From assembly GCF_024679095.1 (NCBI RefSeq), contig NC_066544.1, positions 3,838,424-3,902,423 on the forward strand: 64,000 nucleotides of DNA, in the 5' to 3' direction. Position 1 is the first letter of the stretch; the number at the start of each line of letters is the position of its first letter. Position numbers and translations under genes: made by a program. Positions 46,371 through 58,700 of the stretch are shown in pieces. This stretch comes from Eriocheir sinensis. Its lineage: Eukaryota > Arthropoda > Malacostraca > Decapoda > Varunidae. The notes beneath the pieces are model-generated. The model saw only the letters and a list, made by a program, of their open reading frames with translations. It did no database searches and was not told the DNA's origin.

Positions 46371-47009
46371 AAATTCCGATGTAGTATTACGCGTGTTTAC
46401 CATAAAGTCGTAACAACGCGTGATAGAAAATGGTAAATGTACAAGGCTGACTCCCCCATCCTACTCGACAAGGCCACACCGGACACCCGCCAGAGAAAAG
46501 GCTGTTAGGTGGACGAGGGTCAGCTCTTCCTCTCCACCTCCGCTGTCCTGCTCCTCCAGCACCCTCACGTTTCTCTACTTGGTCTATTTTTTTTCTTTTT
46601 TTACCCCTCATTTCATTTGACGGTCCTGTTTTTATTACCCTTACGCTCCATCCTCCTCCCTTCCCCTCCCTTCGTCCTCCCTCCGTCTCCTCCTCCCTCA
46701 CCACCGGCTCTCCCTCTCGGCCTAATTGGAGTGTCACCGAGAGGGCAGGAGCAGGGCCGCGTGTCGCCCCGCCTCGCTGACCAGCCGGGGATGCAGAGTG
46801 ACTTGTAGAGGGTGATTAGGCAGTGACCCTCCTCGCCCTCCTCCCTATCGCCCTCATCTTCTTCGCTCTCTTTCCTCACCTCCTCTTCTTCTCCTCTGTA
46901 TTGTTTTCCTTATTTTTTTCCCCGTTCTGTTTTTATTCCTTCTCTGCCTTTTTTATTTTATCTATTAATGTATTATTAGCTATATATATTGTGCCAACTC
47001 GTCTTTTGC

Positions 47010-47053
<44 letters not shown>

Positions 47054-47740
47054 CAACTCAGAGTATTCCTCCATCACGTAAATATTTCCCATTGTGTCCA
47101 TACCTTTCCTCTTCCCTCCCCTGGACAGCCCACCCCCTCCCTTTCTGTCTCCGTCCGTCACCCCTTCGTCAGGTGGAGGGACATGGAGTGTCGGTGAGGC
47201 CCCTCCACGCTCCTCTGAGGACGTGGAGGGGACGTGGTCATTTCACTAGTGGCCCTCTTGTTTGTGTTGATGGGGAGATTAGCTTTTTCATTGTTGTCCC
47301 GGTTGGTCTTCTCCTGGCTGTGGTGGATCGTGTTTCTCCTGCAGTGAGGACTTGGTTGGGTTGACACGAGCGTGGTGTTGTGTTTATCGTAATGAATAAC
47401 TAACTAAATTAACCAATGAATGAATGGGGCTACCTTTATTATTTGTAACTGACAAGTAATGGCGTTTGGTCTCGCTCTACTTGGAATGCGTTTTGTTTAG
47501 TGAGGCTTCATCTTGGTTTGTGTGTTCATGAAGTTTGTTTGTGGTGGACTGCTTAATGAGATGTGTTGATGATTTTGTACTTTTTTTTCTTGGTCTTGTT
47601 CATTTTCTTGTCCTTGTTTTCGTGATCTTCTTCTTCTTCTTCTTCTTCTTCTTCTTCGAATCATCATTTTTATTATTATTTTTATTATTATTTTTATTAT
47701 TATTATTATTTTTATTAATATTTTTATTTTTATTTTTATG
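46371..47740. other. No assigned gene; low-complexity patches
   Basis: Pyrimidine-rich 46530-46700 and 46825-46960, (CT)n at 47012-47050, (TTC)n at 47631-47657 and mixed ATTTTT repeats to 47740. Frames here are composition artefacts. Confidence 0.5.
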
Positions 47741-47744
47741 ATCA

Positions 47745-47747
<3 letters not shown>

Positions 47748-47821
<74 letters not shown>

Positions 47822-48041
47822 TATTTATTTATTTTTGTGCTCCTTTTTTTTCCTGCTTCTTTTTTTCTTCTTTTTCTTTTTCTTCTTTTTTCTTCTTTTT
47901 TCTTTTTCTTTTTCTTTTTTTCTTTTTCTTCTTCTTTTTCTCCTTTTTTCTTCCGTTCTTTCTTTCTTCTTCTTCTTCTTCTTCTTCTTCTTCTTCTTCT
48001 TCTTCTTCTTCTTCTTCTTCTTCTTCTTCTTCTTCTTCTTG
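47748..48041. repeat. (ATT)n and (TTC)n microsatellites
   Basis: (ATT)n at about 47748-47822, T/C-rich tract to 47965, then (TTC)n at about 47966-48041 which runs straight into the truncated 5' end of CR1-B2. Confidence 0.95.
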
Positions 48042-49524
48042 CTTGCGACAAGGCATCGTCCCTTCGGATTGGAAAAAGGCTAACGTGACACCGATTTTTA
48101 AGAAAGGAGACAAAAAAATACCAGGTAACTACCGACCCATTAGTCTAACTTCAATTATAGGTAAGCTACTCGAGAGCATAATTAGAGACAAAATTGTGAG
48201 TTACCTCGAAAGCCACTCATTAATTGGGGATTCACAACATGGCTTCCGTAACAAAAGATCCTGCCTGTCAAACCTACTGACCTTTTATAACGATCTCTTC
48301 TCAGTTTATGACGAAACCAAATCCTTGGACGTAGTCTATCTTGATTTCCAGAAAGCGTTTGATAAAGTCCTGCATCATAAATTACTTTATAAATTAAAGC
48401 AAATAGGCATTGACGGTCAAGTAAACCAATGGATCGCGAATTGGCTGAGCAACAGACAACAAAGAGTTGTGATTGACAGATTTAACTCAGAGTGGGCGCC
48501 GGTCACTAGTGGCGTCCCTCAGGGCTCGGCTCTTGGCCCAGTGCTCTTCACTATTTACATCAACAATGTGGATGTTGGACTCAATATTCGCATTAGTAAA
48601 TTTGCAGACGACACAAAGATTGGTAACTCGGTTCTCACTGACGAAGACAGGCAAAGCCTCCAAGAGGATTTGCACAAAATTTCAGCTTGGTCGGATAAAT
48701 GGGAGATGCCCTTTAACGTAGACAAGTGCCAGGTCCTTCAAGTTGGAACGAGGAATAAGAAGTTCGATTACGAAATGCGCGGCGTTAAACTCACAAGCGT
48801 TCAATGCGTTAAGGACCTGGGGGTCAAAATCGCGTCAAACCTCAAATTCTCACATCAATGCATTGATGCAGCAAATAAAGCGAACAGAATGTTGGGCTTC
48901 ATTAAAAGAAACTTTTTATTAAAGAATAAAGATGTAATACTTCCGCTCTACAATAGTTTAGTCAGACCCCACTTGTTACAGTTTTGGTCTCCCCACCATG
49001 CAAAGGACATTGCTAAACTAGAAGGTGTTCAGCGTCGAGCAACAAAAATGATCCCTTCCTTGCGCAACAAATCCTACGAAAAAAGGCTTTCCACCCTTAA
49101 TATGTTCTCTCTTGAGAAACGTCGCCTCCGAGGAAAACTGATCGAATGTTTTAAAATACTTAATGGTGTCACGAATGTAGACAGAACAAAATTGTTTATG
49201 ATCGATGACACTTTGCGAACGAGGAACAATGGCATAAAACTCAAATGTAGACAAGTAAATTCAGACTGCACCAAATTTTTCTTCACCAACGTTGTAGTGC
49301 GAGAATGGAATAAGCTCCCACCATCAGTGGTCCAGTGTAACACGATTGACTCCTTTAAAAACAAGCTCGACCGTCACTTCCTTGAACTTAATATTAACAA
49401 GAGTAGAAAAGCACCGTTTTGGAGCCATCTGATTAATGTAAAATCATTTAGGTTTAAGGACAGACCACCTAGTCTGGACCATGGGGTCTGTGTGGTCTGA
49501 TTTTCTATGTAATTCTATGTAATT
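48042..49524 (+). pseudogene. CR1-B LINE copy B2: RT, 5' truncated inside ORF2
   Basis: Open for 485 codons (48043-49500). Starts mid-domain at RQGIVPSDWKKANVTPIFKK and contains the same RT motifs as B1, including the catalytic SKFADDTKIGNS and FFFTNVVVREWNKLPPSVVQ. Differences from B1: an in-frame loss of four codons near 48975 (PHLLQFWSP against LHLKYAVQFWSP), and the family stop codon is lost (AAG at 49400), so the frame reads on through the 3' UTR to 49500. The entry motif (GPDKV) is absent. The 3' tail CTATGTAATTCTATGTAATT is followed immediately by (TTC)n, as is the 5' side. Confidence 0.85.
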
Positions 49525-49680
49525 CTTCTTCTTCTTCTTCTTCTTCTTTTTCTTCTTCTTCTTCGTTGTAGTAGTAGTAGTAGTAGTAGTAGTATTTTTA
49601 TTATCATCATTATTATTATTATTATCATCATCATTATTATTATTATCATTATCATCACGATCATCACTCACCATCACTAA
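49525..49680. repeat. (TTC)n, (GTA)n, (ATT/ATC)n arrays
   Basis: (TTC)n at about 49523-49564 forms the right flank of CR1-B2, followed by (GTA)n at 49566-49594 and ATT/ATC triplets. Confidence 0.95.
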
Positions 49681-50105
49681 CCATTACAATTACCTTAAGA
49701 ACTTACCTGGCAGTCTTTTTCCACTCTTCCTTCATCTTTAAAAGGCTTGCTCCACCTGGGACGGCGGTACACCTGTCTGCCTCACCCTGTAATCAAGGGT
49801 TCGTGCGCGTGTATCGTTTAACTTTCGACATTTCGTCCATATTTGATGAGCTGTGATAAGGTTAAGATATATTGGGTGTTTGTATTAATGGAATTGTTGA
49901 AAGTATGAATGAGCTTTTATCGCGATGACTGTGATTTGAAGGCGTAAATGGAGGATAAGGAAATGGGAAGTATAGGGAACGAGCGAAATAAAACCTGAAG
50001 AAGGGGAAAGAGGAAACAAGAGGGAAAGAGCGAGAGGGATTAATGGTGATGTGTAAATGTTTTCAGAGATTTGCCATTTAATAAAAAGTGTCGTAAAGGT
50101 CATGC

Positions 50106-50109
<4 letters not shown>
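49681..50109. other. Spacer, nothing recognised
   Basis: No frames, repeats or element ends recognised. Confidence 0.5.

Positions 50110-50180
<71 letters not shown>
50110..50180. repeat. (GA)n array, left flank of CR1-B4
   Basis: About 70 bases of GA, abutting the 3' end of the minus-strand CR1-B4 relic. Confidence 0.95.
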
Positions 50181-50183
<3 letters not shown>

Positions 50184-50186
50184 TAC

Positions 50187-51080
<894 letters not shown>

Positions 51081-51283
51081 AATTTGCAGTAATTGTGTTC
51101 AACTTCCTGCCCTCTTGTCATTTTGTTCTTTATACGTCCATTACTTCTATTAATTTTCCATTTTCCTCTCAAACACGTGTCCCTTTTCGACCTCTTTGCC
51201 TTTACAAATCTTAACTTCTCTCCCCACCCCCTGTTCGTCATCTGTTTCACACACGTTATCTTTTATTTCCTTTCGCTTGTCTA

Positions 51284-53095
51284 ATTCTCTCTATCTCTCC
51301 ATCTCTCTATCAATCTTTTCTCTGTCGTTGTTTCCTTTTCTTTCCCTCTTTGTCATACACCCCTTCTAACATTTCTTGTAAGTCTACCTCCTCCCCATCT
51401 CCTATTTTTTCCTCCCTCTCATTTTTTTTCTCATCCTCCCTCTTTTCTCTCCTTCCTCCCTTCCCTTCTGCCCCTCATCTTCTGCCTCTTTCTTTTCCCG
51501 TCCTTTCAATACCTCCCTCCCTTTCTATTTATTTCCTTCCTCCCTTTCTTCTTTCCTACTTCCTTTTCTTTTCATTTCTTCCCTCCTCCCTTTCATTTTT
51601 CCCTCCCTTCCTCTTTTCTTTCTTCCCTCCATTTCTGCTCCTCATCTTTTACCTCTTTATTTTCCCTACCTTTCATTTTTTTCCATTCCACCCTTTGTTT
51701 TCTTTCCTCCCTCAATTTCTGCTCCTCATATTCTACCTCTTTATTTCTCCCTCTCTTTCATTTTCACCCTCCTTTTCTTTTTCTTTTCTCCCTCAATTTC
51801 TGCTTCTCATTTTCTATCCCTTTGTTTTCCCTCCCATTCATTTCCCCCTCCCTTTCTTTCACTTTCTCCCTTTTTTTTGCTCCTCATCTTTTACCTCCTT
51901 GTTTTCCCTCCCTTTAATTTTTCTCTCCCTCCCTCATTTCTTCCCTCCCTCCCTTTCTGGCCCTCATCTTCTGTAAGGCTTTATGGTGTACATCTCCATG
52001 ACTTGCCGTGATGTCATGCTCCTGAAGTGACAGACCCCTCTCTCTCTCTCTCTCTTTTACCTCCATTGGTCCAATAATCTCGTAACCACATTTTTTCTCC
52101 TCTCTCCGTTCCTCTTTCGCATCCATTTTTTTCCCCCTCTTTCTTTCCATACGTTATCTTCCTTTCGCCTTACCATCTTTAGCTCTACCTCCATCTATTT
52201 TTTCTAGTTTCCCATCTTCTCCTTTACTTTTTTCCTTCCTTTCCCATCTCCATTTACACTCTCCATTCGTATGCTTTTAGTTCTCTCTTTCCGTTTTGCC
52301 ATCCATGTTTCTCCCACTTTCCTTGAGATCTCCTTCCTTTCCCTTCTCCTCGTGTGCCTTCTTTTCGATTCTTTACCTTCTTCCCTCCTTAGCTGTTCTT
52401 CCCTTTAATTGCCTTCCTTCCCTATTTGCTTCTTCCTCTCTTTCCGTCCTTTCATCCTTGTTTCTTCTTCCTTAGTCATATATTTCTTTCCTTTCACCTT
52501 TTTCTTCCTTTTTTTTTGGCTTTCCCCCCTTTCTTAAATTCTCTTGTCCCTTACAAAATCCTTCCTTCAAACACCTCTTTCCCTTTTCCTTATGTATCTA
52601 TTTCATTCTTTGCCCTTTTTTAATTATCTCCCTCACCTATCAACGGATATACCTCCCTTTCCTCGATATTAACCCCTTTCTCCCCTTTCCTTTTCACCCC
52701 AGCACCTCCCAGTTCCTGTTTCCTCCCTTTTCCGTCTGTACCTCAACCTTTTCCATAGCTTTTCTCCACTCCTTTCTGTCCTTCTAAATCCTTACTGCTA
52801 ATGTATCATCCCATCTTCCCCTCTCATCCTTTTTAAACCTTCCCTCCCTCTTTGCACTTCCTTACCCATTCCCTTACCTCCACCTTTCTTCCCCTTCCCT
52901 GTCCCCCAAACCCTTCTTGCCTCGATTTGTCTTCCTCTCCTCCCCGTCAAGTTACACCAACCTCTGCCTCCATTGTCTCCTCCCTCCTCCCCCATTCCCT
53001 TATCCTTCCCTGGTTTCCTTTTCCTTTCACCTCCATTCTCTTACCCCTCCCTTGTCTCCTCTTCCCTCCTCCTTCCTCCTTATGTATGATACACC
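51284..53095 (+). repeat. 1.8-kb polypyrimidine tract
   Basis: The plus strand is almost entirely C and T across this region, with recurring words such as CTCCTCATCTTTTACCTC and TTTCCCTCCCTTTC. Within 51600-51960 these give a loose tandem repeat of about 60 bases. Open frames here result from composition. No gene. Confidence 0.85.
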
Positions 53096-54057
53096 GTAAG
53101 GAAGGAAAAAAAAAAGGTGAACGTTAATGTAGCGTCATCGTCCTCATCGTCATGGTTCGCGCGGTGACAGGTTGATAAATAATGAGCCTTAATATTTTTT
53201 TGTTTTATCTTTTTCATACGCGAGGTGGCGCAGGCTGTTAAGTGAATTAAAACGCGTCATTTATTAATGCGTCTGAGGGACAAAAGAAGGAGGAGGGAAG
53301 GAGGAGGAGGAGGAGGAGGAGGAGGAGGAGGAAAATGAATCATAGTAAGAGGAATAGGATAGTGATGTCATAAGTGATTGCAGGTGAGGGTGGGAGGCAG
53401 CAAGGGCTGAAGAAGGGGAAGAATAGAGAAGGGATGGGAGTATTAGTAGTGGTAGTAGTGGTAGTATTGATTGTAGTGATAATAGTAATAGTAGTTGTAT
53501 CGCTAAGGACGATAATGTACAACGGTAATTGAGGGAAGGGTGGTTTATTCGCCCTGCCCGAGTTGTGTGATGATTCTGTTGAGTTCGAACTCCCTGTCTG
53601 CGTTCGAATCCATTCTTTCGTATGTAAGAAAGTGTAGTATGGGCAAATTCATTACGGGTCGGCCTCATTGTGACGTGGCCACGGTGTGGGTAGGAGGACG
53701 GTTCTAAGGCTTGCTCTTACCTACCAAAGGATTGCGTTGGTGTACTGGCGTCCTGGTATTTGCTATGAAAGGTATGTTTAGATATTAAGTATTCTGTGCT
53801 AGTTTTTTTCTGCTTCGACTATGAATTTCTTGGGTACTGTGGGATTTTGGATTGGGTTGTGGTATGTGTTGATTGTTTCCATAAGGGACATATTTTGCCT
53901 ATGTGCGTGGTGTCAAAGTGCAATTATCAGGTATTATTGTAGGAGTACACCAGTCTAGAGATGGCTTTTCTTACCCTGACCATTAGAAAGAGCTCCGCAT
54001 TCTGAGTAAATTCATCCCCATAAACACCCCTCGGAAATCATTTATAACGGAGGGAGG
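53096..54057. other. No assigned gene
   Basis: (GGA)n at about 53299-53333 and GTA/GTG-rich sequence near 53440-53500. Otherwise nothing. Confidence 0.5.
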
Positions 54058-54297
54058 CCGTTAGGTTAGGTTAGTTTTAGGTTAGGTTAGTGTTAGGTTA
54101 GGTTAGTTTTAGGTTAGGTTAGGTTAGGTTGGGTTAGGTTAGTTTTAGGTTAAGTTATGTTATGTTAGGTTAGGTTAGGTTAGGTTAGTTTTAGGTTAGG
54201 TTAGGTTAGGTTAGTGTTAGGTTAGGTTAGTGTTAGGTTAGGTTAGTTTTAGGTTAGGTTAGGTTAGGTTAGGTTAGGTTATGTTAGGGTTATGTTT
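54058..54297 (+). repeat. Interstitial TTAGG telomere-type array
   Basis: About 240 bases built of TTAGG, the arthropod telomere repeat, mixed with regular variants TTAGTTTTAGG and TTAGTGTTAGG that recur every two or three units. It is internal to the window, so not a chromosome end as assembled. Confidence 0.85.
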
Positions 54298-54309
54298 AGT
54301 TTAAATGCA

Positions 54310-54525
54310 CCTGTGTGGACGAAACTAGTTTTTTCTGGTAGATTTCGGTCTGTTTTGAATGAATGTGCTCTAAATTTTTTATCGCAAATCATTAGTCTCT
54401 TGGTTGGAAGGGGGGGGGGGGTTAAAAAAAAAAAACGTGATTTGCGATAGAAATGACACGCATATTCATTCAAAACAGGCCGAAAACTACCGAAAAAAAC
54501 TAGTTTCGTTCGGAAATGCGAGACT
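54310..54525. repeat. Large imperfect hairpin (foldback element?)
   Basis: Left arm about 54318-54391 (GGACGAAACTAGTTTTTTC, TAGATTTCGG, TGTTTTGAATGAAT, TATCGCAAATCA) and right arm about 54438-54520 (TGATTTGCGATAG, ATTCATTCAAAACAG, CCGAAAACTACCG, AAAAAACTAGTTTCGTTC) are inverted relatives. The loop of about 45 bases has a G12 and A12 run. No duplication was found at its edges. Confidence 0.75.
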
Positions 54526-54539
54526 GGTGAAGTGCTACA

Positions 54540-55529
54540 AATTTACCAATTATCACACATGGGATTTCAGCTGGTGCCACGAAGAGTTGTTGCACGTAAT
54601 GGGTTACCGGTGACGGGAGGTACCGTGTAAGTTACAATCTTGTCGACGTACGTGTTACACCTTGTGAAATATATTGTAAATTTGACTTAAGCAAATATCA
54701 CCGTTAGCTGCCCATGATGTGTCCGCGTGCATAATATTTATACTGGGTTACACGAGATTATGTTGTGGTTTTGGGAAACTATGACTTGTGCATTTTGCAG
54801 GTTGAATCCCTAAAATAAAGTTGCAGCACCCGAACTTTCAGTGGTCATCCTACATTATTATTATTAGTAGTAGTAGTAGTAGTCTGATACCAAGGAGGAG
54901 GAGAAAGAGGGACTCAGTATTTTGGCAAGTTGTGGAAAAAGTAAGGATAGGGGATGAGAGGAAAGTAAGGAAGGGTAAGGAAGAAAGGGGTAATGGGAGA
55001 ATTTTAAAGGGAAGCCACTGATTTTGCGTATACATATTAACTATTAAACTCTGCTGCATACTACACTTAAAAAAAAAAAATCACAAATACGACTGCAATC
55101 AAATAAGACTGCAGACTACGTAGAAAATGCCAATCTACTCGTAAATAGAAGTTCTTATTAAAAAAACAAAGTATACTGTTTAATGCAATGCTACACACTA
55201 CATATTATAGACATTAACATAACATACTACTCATAAAGGAATGAATGACGTGTTGCATTCAGGGAAGACAGATTTACGAGTGGACGGTATTCTGTACATA
55301 TAGGCCAACATACTGTCAGAAAGATCACCAGCACACACGCTCACACACATACCAAGCTTCGGATAAATCATGTGGGGAATTAATGAAACGATAGAGAGAC
55401 ACGACACACACTAATGTCCTTCTCTTCCCCTCTCACCCCGCCATTTATATATACGAGGAGAAATCTTATGAGGAGACGTTAAGAGTGAGGGAGGAATTAG
55501 GGAGACAGACCGGAACAAGAAAACTGTGC

Positions 55530-55565
<36 letters not shown>

Positions 55566-55786
55566 GAGAAGGAGTGATACAGTGAACTAGACAGAAGGAA
55601 GGAGACGGAGAGGGTTTTTATTGTTTCCATCCACCCTTGCTGGGATATTTGGCCGTATTTATATATTTATGAACTGGATCTGGATAAATAATGCGCAGGG
55701 CACCCGTACATGTGCATAATCACACGCATATTTGTGTTGGCTGTTTGGGGGACGGGGGAGCCGAGTGTGCGGGGGAGGGAAGTGAA
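54540..55786. other. No assigned gene
   Basis: (AGT)n at about 55531-55563 is the only notable repeat. No recognised coding frame. Confidence 0.5.
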
Positions 55787-58700
55787 TCAAGTGTAATTGT
55801 TAGTGTTGATGTGTTGTGGTGACAAGTGACTGTGTATTTGTTTTCTGAATGAATCTATTGTACCGCAGTCAAAAATCTGATGAGGGAGGCTGTTCCAGTC
55901 ACGTATGGTGCGTGGAAAGTATGAGTGCTTGTATGCGTCAGTGTTAGTGTGATATGTTTGGTATTTATGGATGTGTGTGTTACGAGCACGTTGACGGTTT
56001 GCATTGTGTAAGTATGCATGTGGATCAATGTCAATGTGAGTGTTTGTGATCTCGTACATAAGTGTAAGTCTGTGTGCTTGTCTGCGTATGTGAGGAGGTT
56101 CCATGTTTATCTGTTGTTTGATCCGTGTTGTGATGCCAGGCGTTCGAGTGTAATTGTTTGTAATGAACCTAGCCGCCTTGGTGTTGATTTGTTCTAACTT
56201 ATCAATGTTTCTATGTGTGTAAGGATCCCACACCGTGGAGCAGTATTCTAGTGTTGGTCTCACAAGTGTGTCATAAGCTATGCGTTTAATGTCAGGTGTG
56301 CAGTTATGTAAATTCCTCCTCAGGAACCCCAGTGTTCTATTGGCTGTGCCACTGATATGGTATATGTGAGTGTTCCTGAAATACCGTAATATTTCAATTT
56401 TAATGTCCGTCTTTTGTGCGTAACTTTGTCGAAGGCTTTGGCAAAATCTCTAATAATAGTGTCAACTTGTTTAATGTCACGTCGGTCAAGTAGCCTCGTA
56501 TTGTCATATGTAATAATGAGTTGCGATTCACATGAGCGTTTAGGTCGAAAGCAGTGTTGAGTCGGTAAGGATGTTGTTTGTGTCAAGGTGATTCACTATG
56601 TGTTTGTGTATTATGTGTTCGAAAATTTTACATGGAATCGATGTTAGTGAGATGGGGCGATAATTGGCTGGGTCAGTCCGGTCACCTGTCTTAAATAAAG
56701 GATTAATGTTTGCCAGATGCCAGTCAGAGGGTAATGAGGTGGATGATAGGGACTGGGTAAATATAGCCAGAAGGATGGGGGCAATGGATTTAAGGATGAA
56801 GGCGGGAATGTTGTCGGGGCCAGTGGATTTGGTTGTGTCGAGTCCTTCCAGTAATTTCTGTATTCCGTTAGTCGTAATGTCAAGGGGGGGTATCGGGGGG
56901 AAGGGGCTGTGTGGCATGTTTGGTGTCAGGTTGTGTTCTTGTGTGTACGTATACCGATTGGAACTGTGTGTTTAGTATTTGTGCTTTGTGTTGTGGGCTG
57001 GTTACTAATGTGTTAGTGTTGTCTTTAAGTGATGTAATCGTGTTAGTGTCATGTTTGCGCGTCTTAAAGAACCTGAAGAAGTTTTTGTTATTTCTTACGT
57101 TGTCTGTGAGATAAGTTGCTATGTGTTTGCGTTCCGCTACGTTTATGTTTTTGGCACGTGTCTTTTGGTGGTTTTTGTAGGCGGTCCAATTATTTGTTGT
57201 GTTGTATGTCTGCGCGCGTCTGTAGAGTCTTTGTTTCTTGCAATGCTGTCTGCGTAGATCCCTGGAAAACCAGGGGAGTGTACCTTTTTTTTTTTTTTTT
57301 TTTTTTTAAAGCTCAAGGGCACAAAAAAGTAGACATTAATAAAAAAAAAAGCCCGCTACTCGCTGCTCCTAAAAAGAATCCAAAGAGGTGGCCGAAAGAT
57401 AGGTCAGTTTCGGGAGGAGAGGTGTCCTGATACCCTCCTCTTGAAAGAGTTCAAGTCGTAGGCAGGAGGAAATACAGATGAAGGAAGATTGTTCCAGAGT
57501 TTACCAGCGTGAGGGATGAAAGAGTGAAGATGCTGGTTAACTCTTGCATAAGGGGTTTGGACAGTATAGGGATGAGCATGAGTAGAAAGTCGAGTGCAGC
57601 GGGGCCGCGGGAGGGGGGAGGCATGCAGTTAGCAAGTTCAGAAGAGCAGTCAGCGTGGAAATATCGATAGAAGATAGAAAGAGAGGCAACATTGCGGCGG
57701 AATTTAAGAGGTAGAAGACTATCAGTATGAGGAGGAGAGCTGATGAGACGAAGAGCCTTAGCCTCCACTCTGTCCAGAAGAGCTGTGTGAGTGGAGCCCC
57801 CCCACACATGAGATGCATACTCCATACGAGGGCGGACAAGGCCCCTGTATATGGACAGCAACTGTGCAGGGGAGAAGAACTGGCGGAGACGGTACAGAAC
57901 GCCCAGTCTCGAGGAAGCTGATTTAGTAAGAGATGAGATGTGAAGTTTCCAGATCAGATTTTGAGTTAAGGATAGACCGAGGATGTTTAGTGTTGAGGAA
58001 GGTGATAGCTGGGTGTTGTCAAAGAATAGGGGATAGGTGTTTGGAAGATTGTGTCGAGTGGATAGGTGGAGAAACTGTGTTTTTGAGGCGTTGAAGGACA
58101 CCAGGTTCTTCTTGCCCCAATCGGAAATAATAGTAAGGTCTGAGGCTAAGCGTTCTGCAGCCTCCAGCCTTGAGTCGTTAAGTTCCTGAAGGGTGGGTCT
58201 TCTATTAAAAGAAGTTGAATAATGCAGAGTGGAGTCATCGGCGTAGGAATGGATAGGACAGTTCGTTTTGGAAAGAAGATCATCAATGAACAACAGAAAA
58301 AGAGTGGGAGATAGGACAGAACCCTGTGGGACACCACTGTTAATAGATTTAATGGAAGAACAGTGACCGTCTACCACGGCAGAAATAGAACGGTCAGAAA
58401 GGAAACTGGAGATAAAGGTACAGAGAGAAGGATAGAAACCGTAGGAGGGTAGTTTAGAAAGCAAAGATTTGTGCCAGACCCTATCAAAAGCTTTTGATAT
58501 GTCCAGCGCAATAGCAAAAGTTTCACCGAAACGGCTAAGAGAGGATGACCAAGAGTCAGTTAAGAAGGTTAGAGATCACCAGTAGAACGCCCTTGCGGAA
58601 CCCATACTGGCGATCAGATAGAAGGTCAGAAGTGGAAAGGTGCTTTTGAATCTTCCGGTTAAGGATTGATTCAAAAGCTTTAGATAGACAAGAAAGTAAA

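Noticed and set aside
51350..51976. 208-codon frame in the pyrimidine tract
   Set aside because: Composition artefact: a strand without A or G has few stop codons. The Ser/Pro/Leu/Phe content simply mirrors C/T triplets.
53560..53620. Possible tRNA or SINE head (GTTCGAACTCC and GCGTTCGAATCC)
   Set aside because: Two B-box-like words lie too close together and there is no A box or foldable stem in either orientation.
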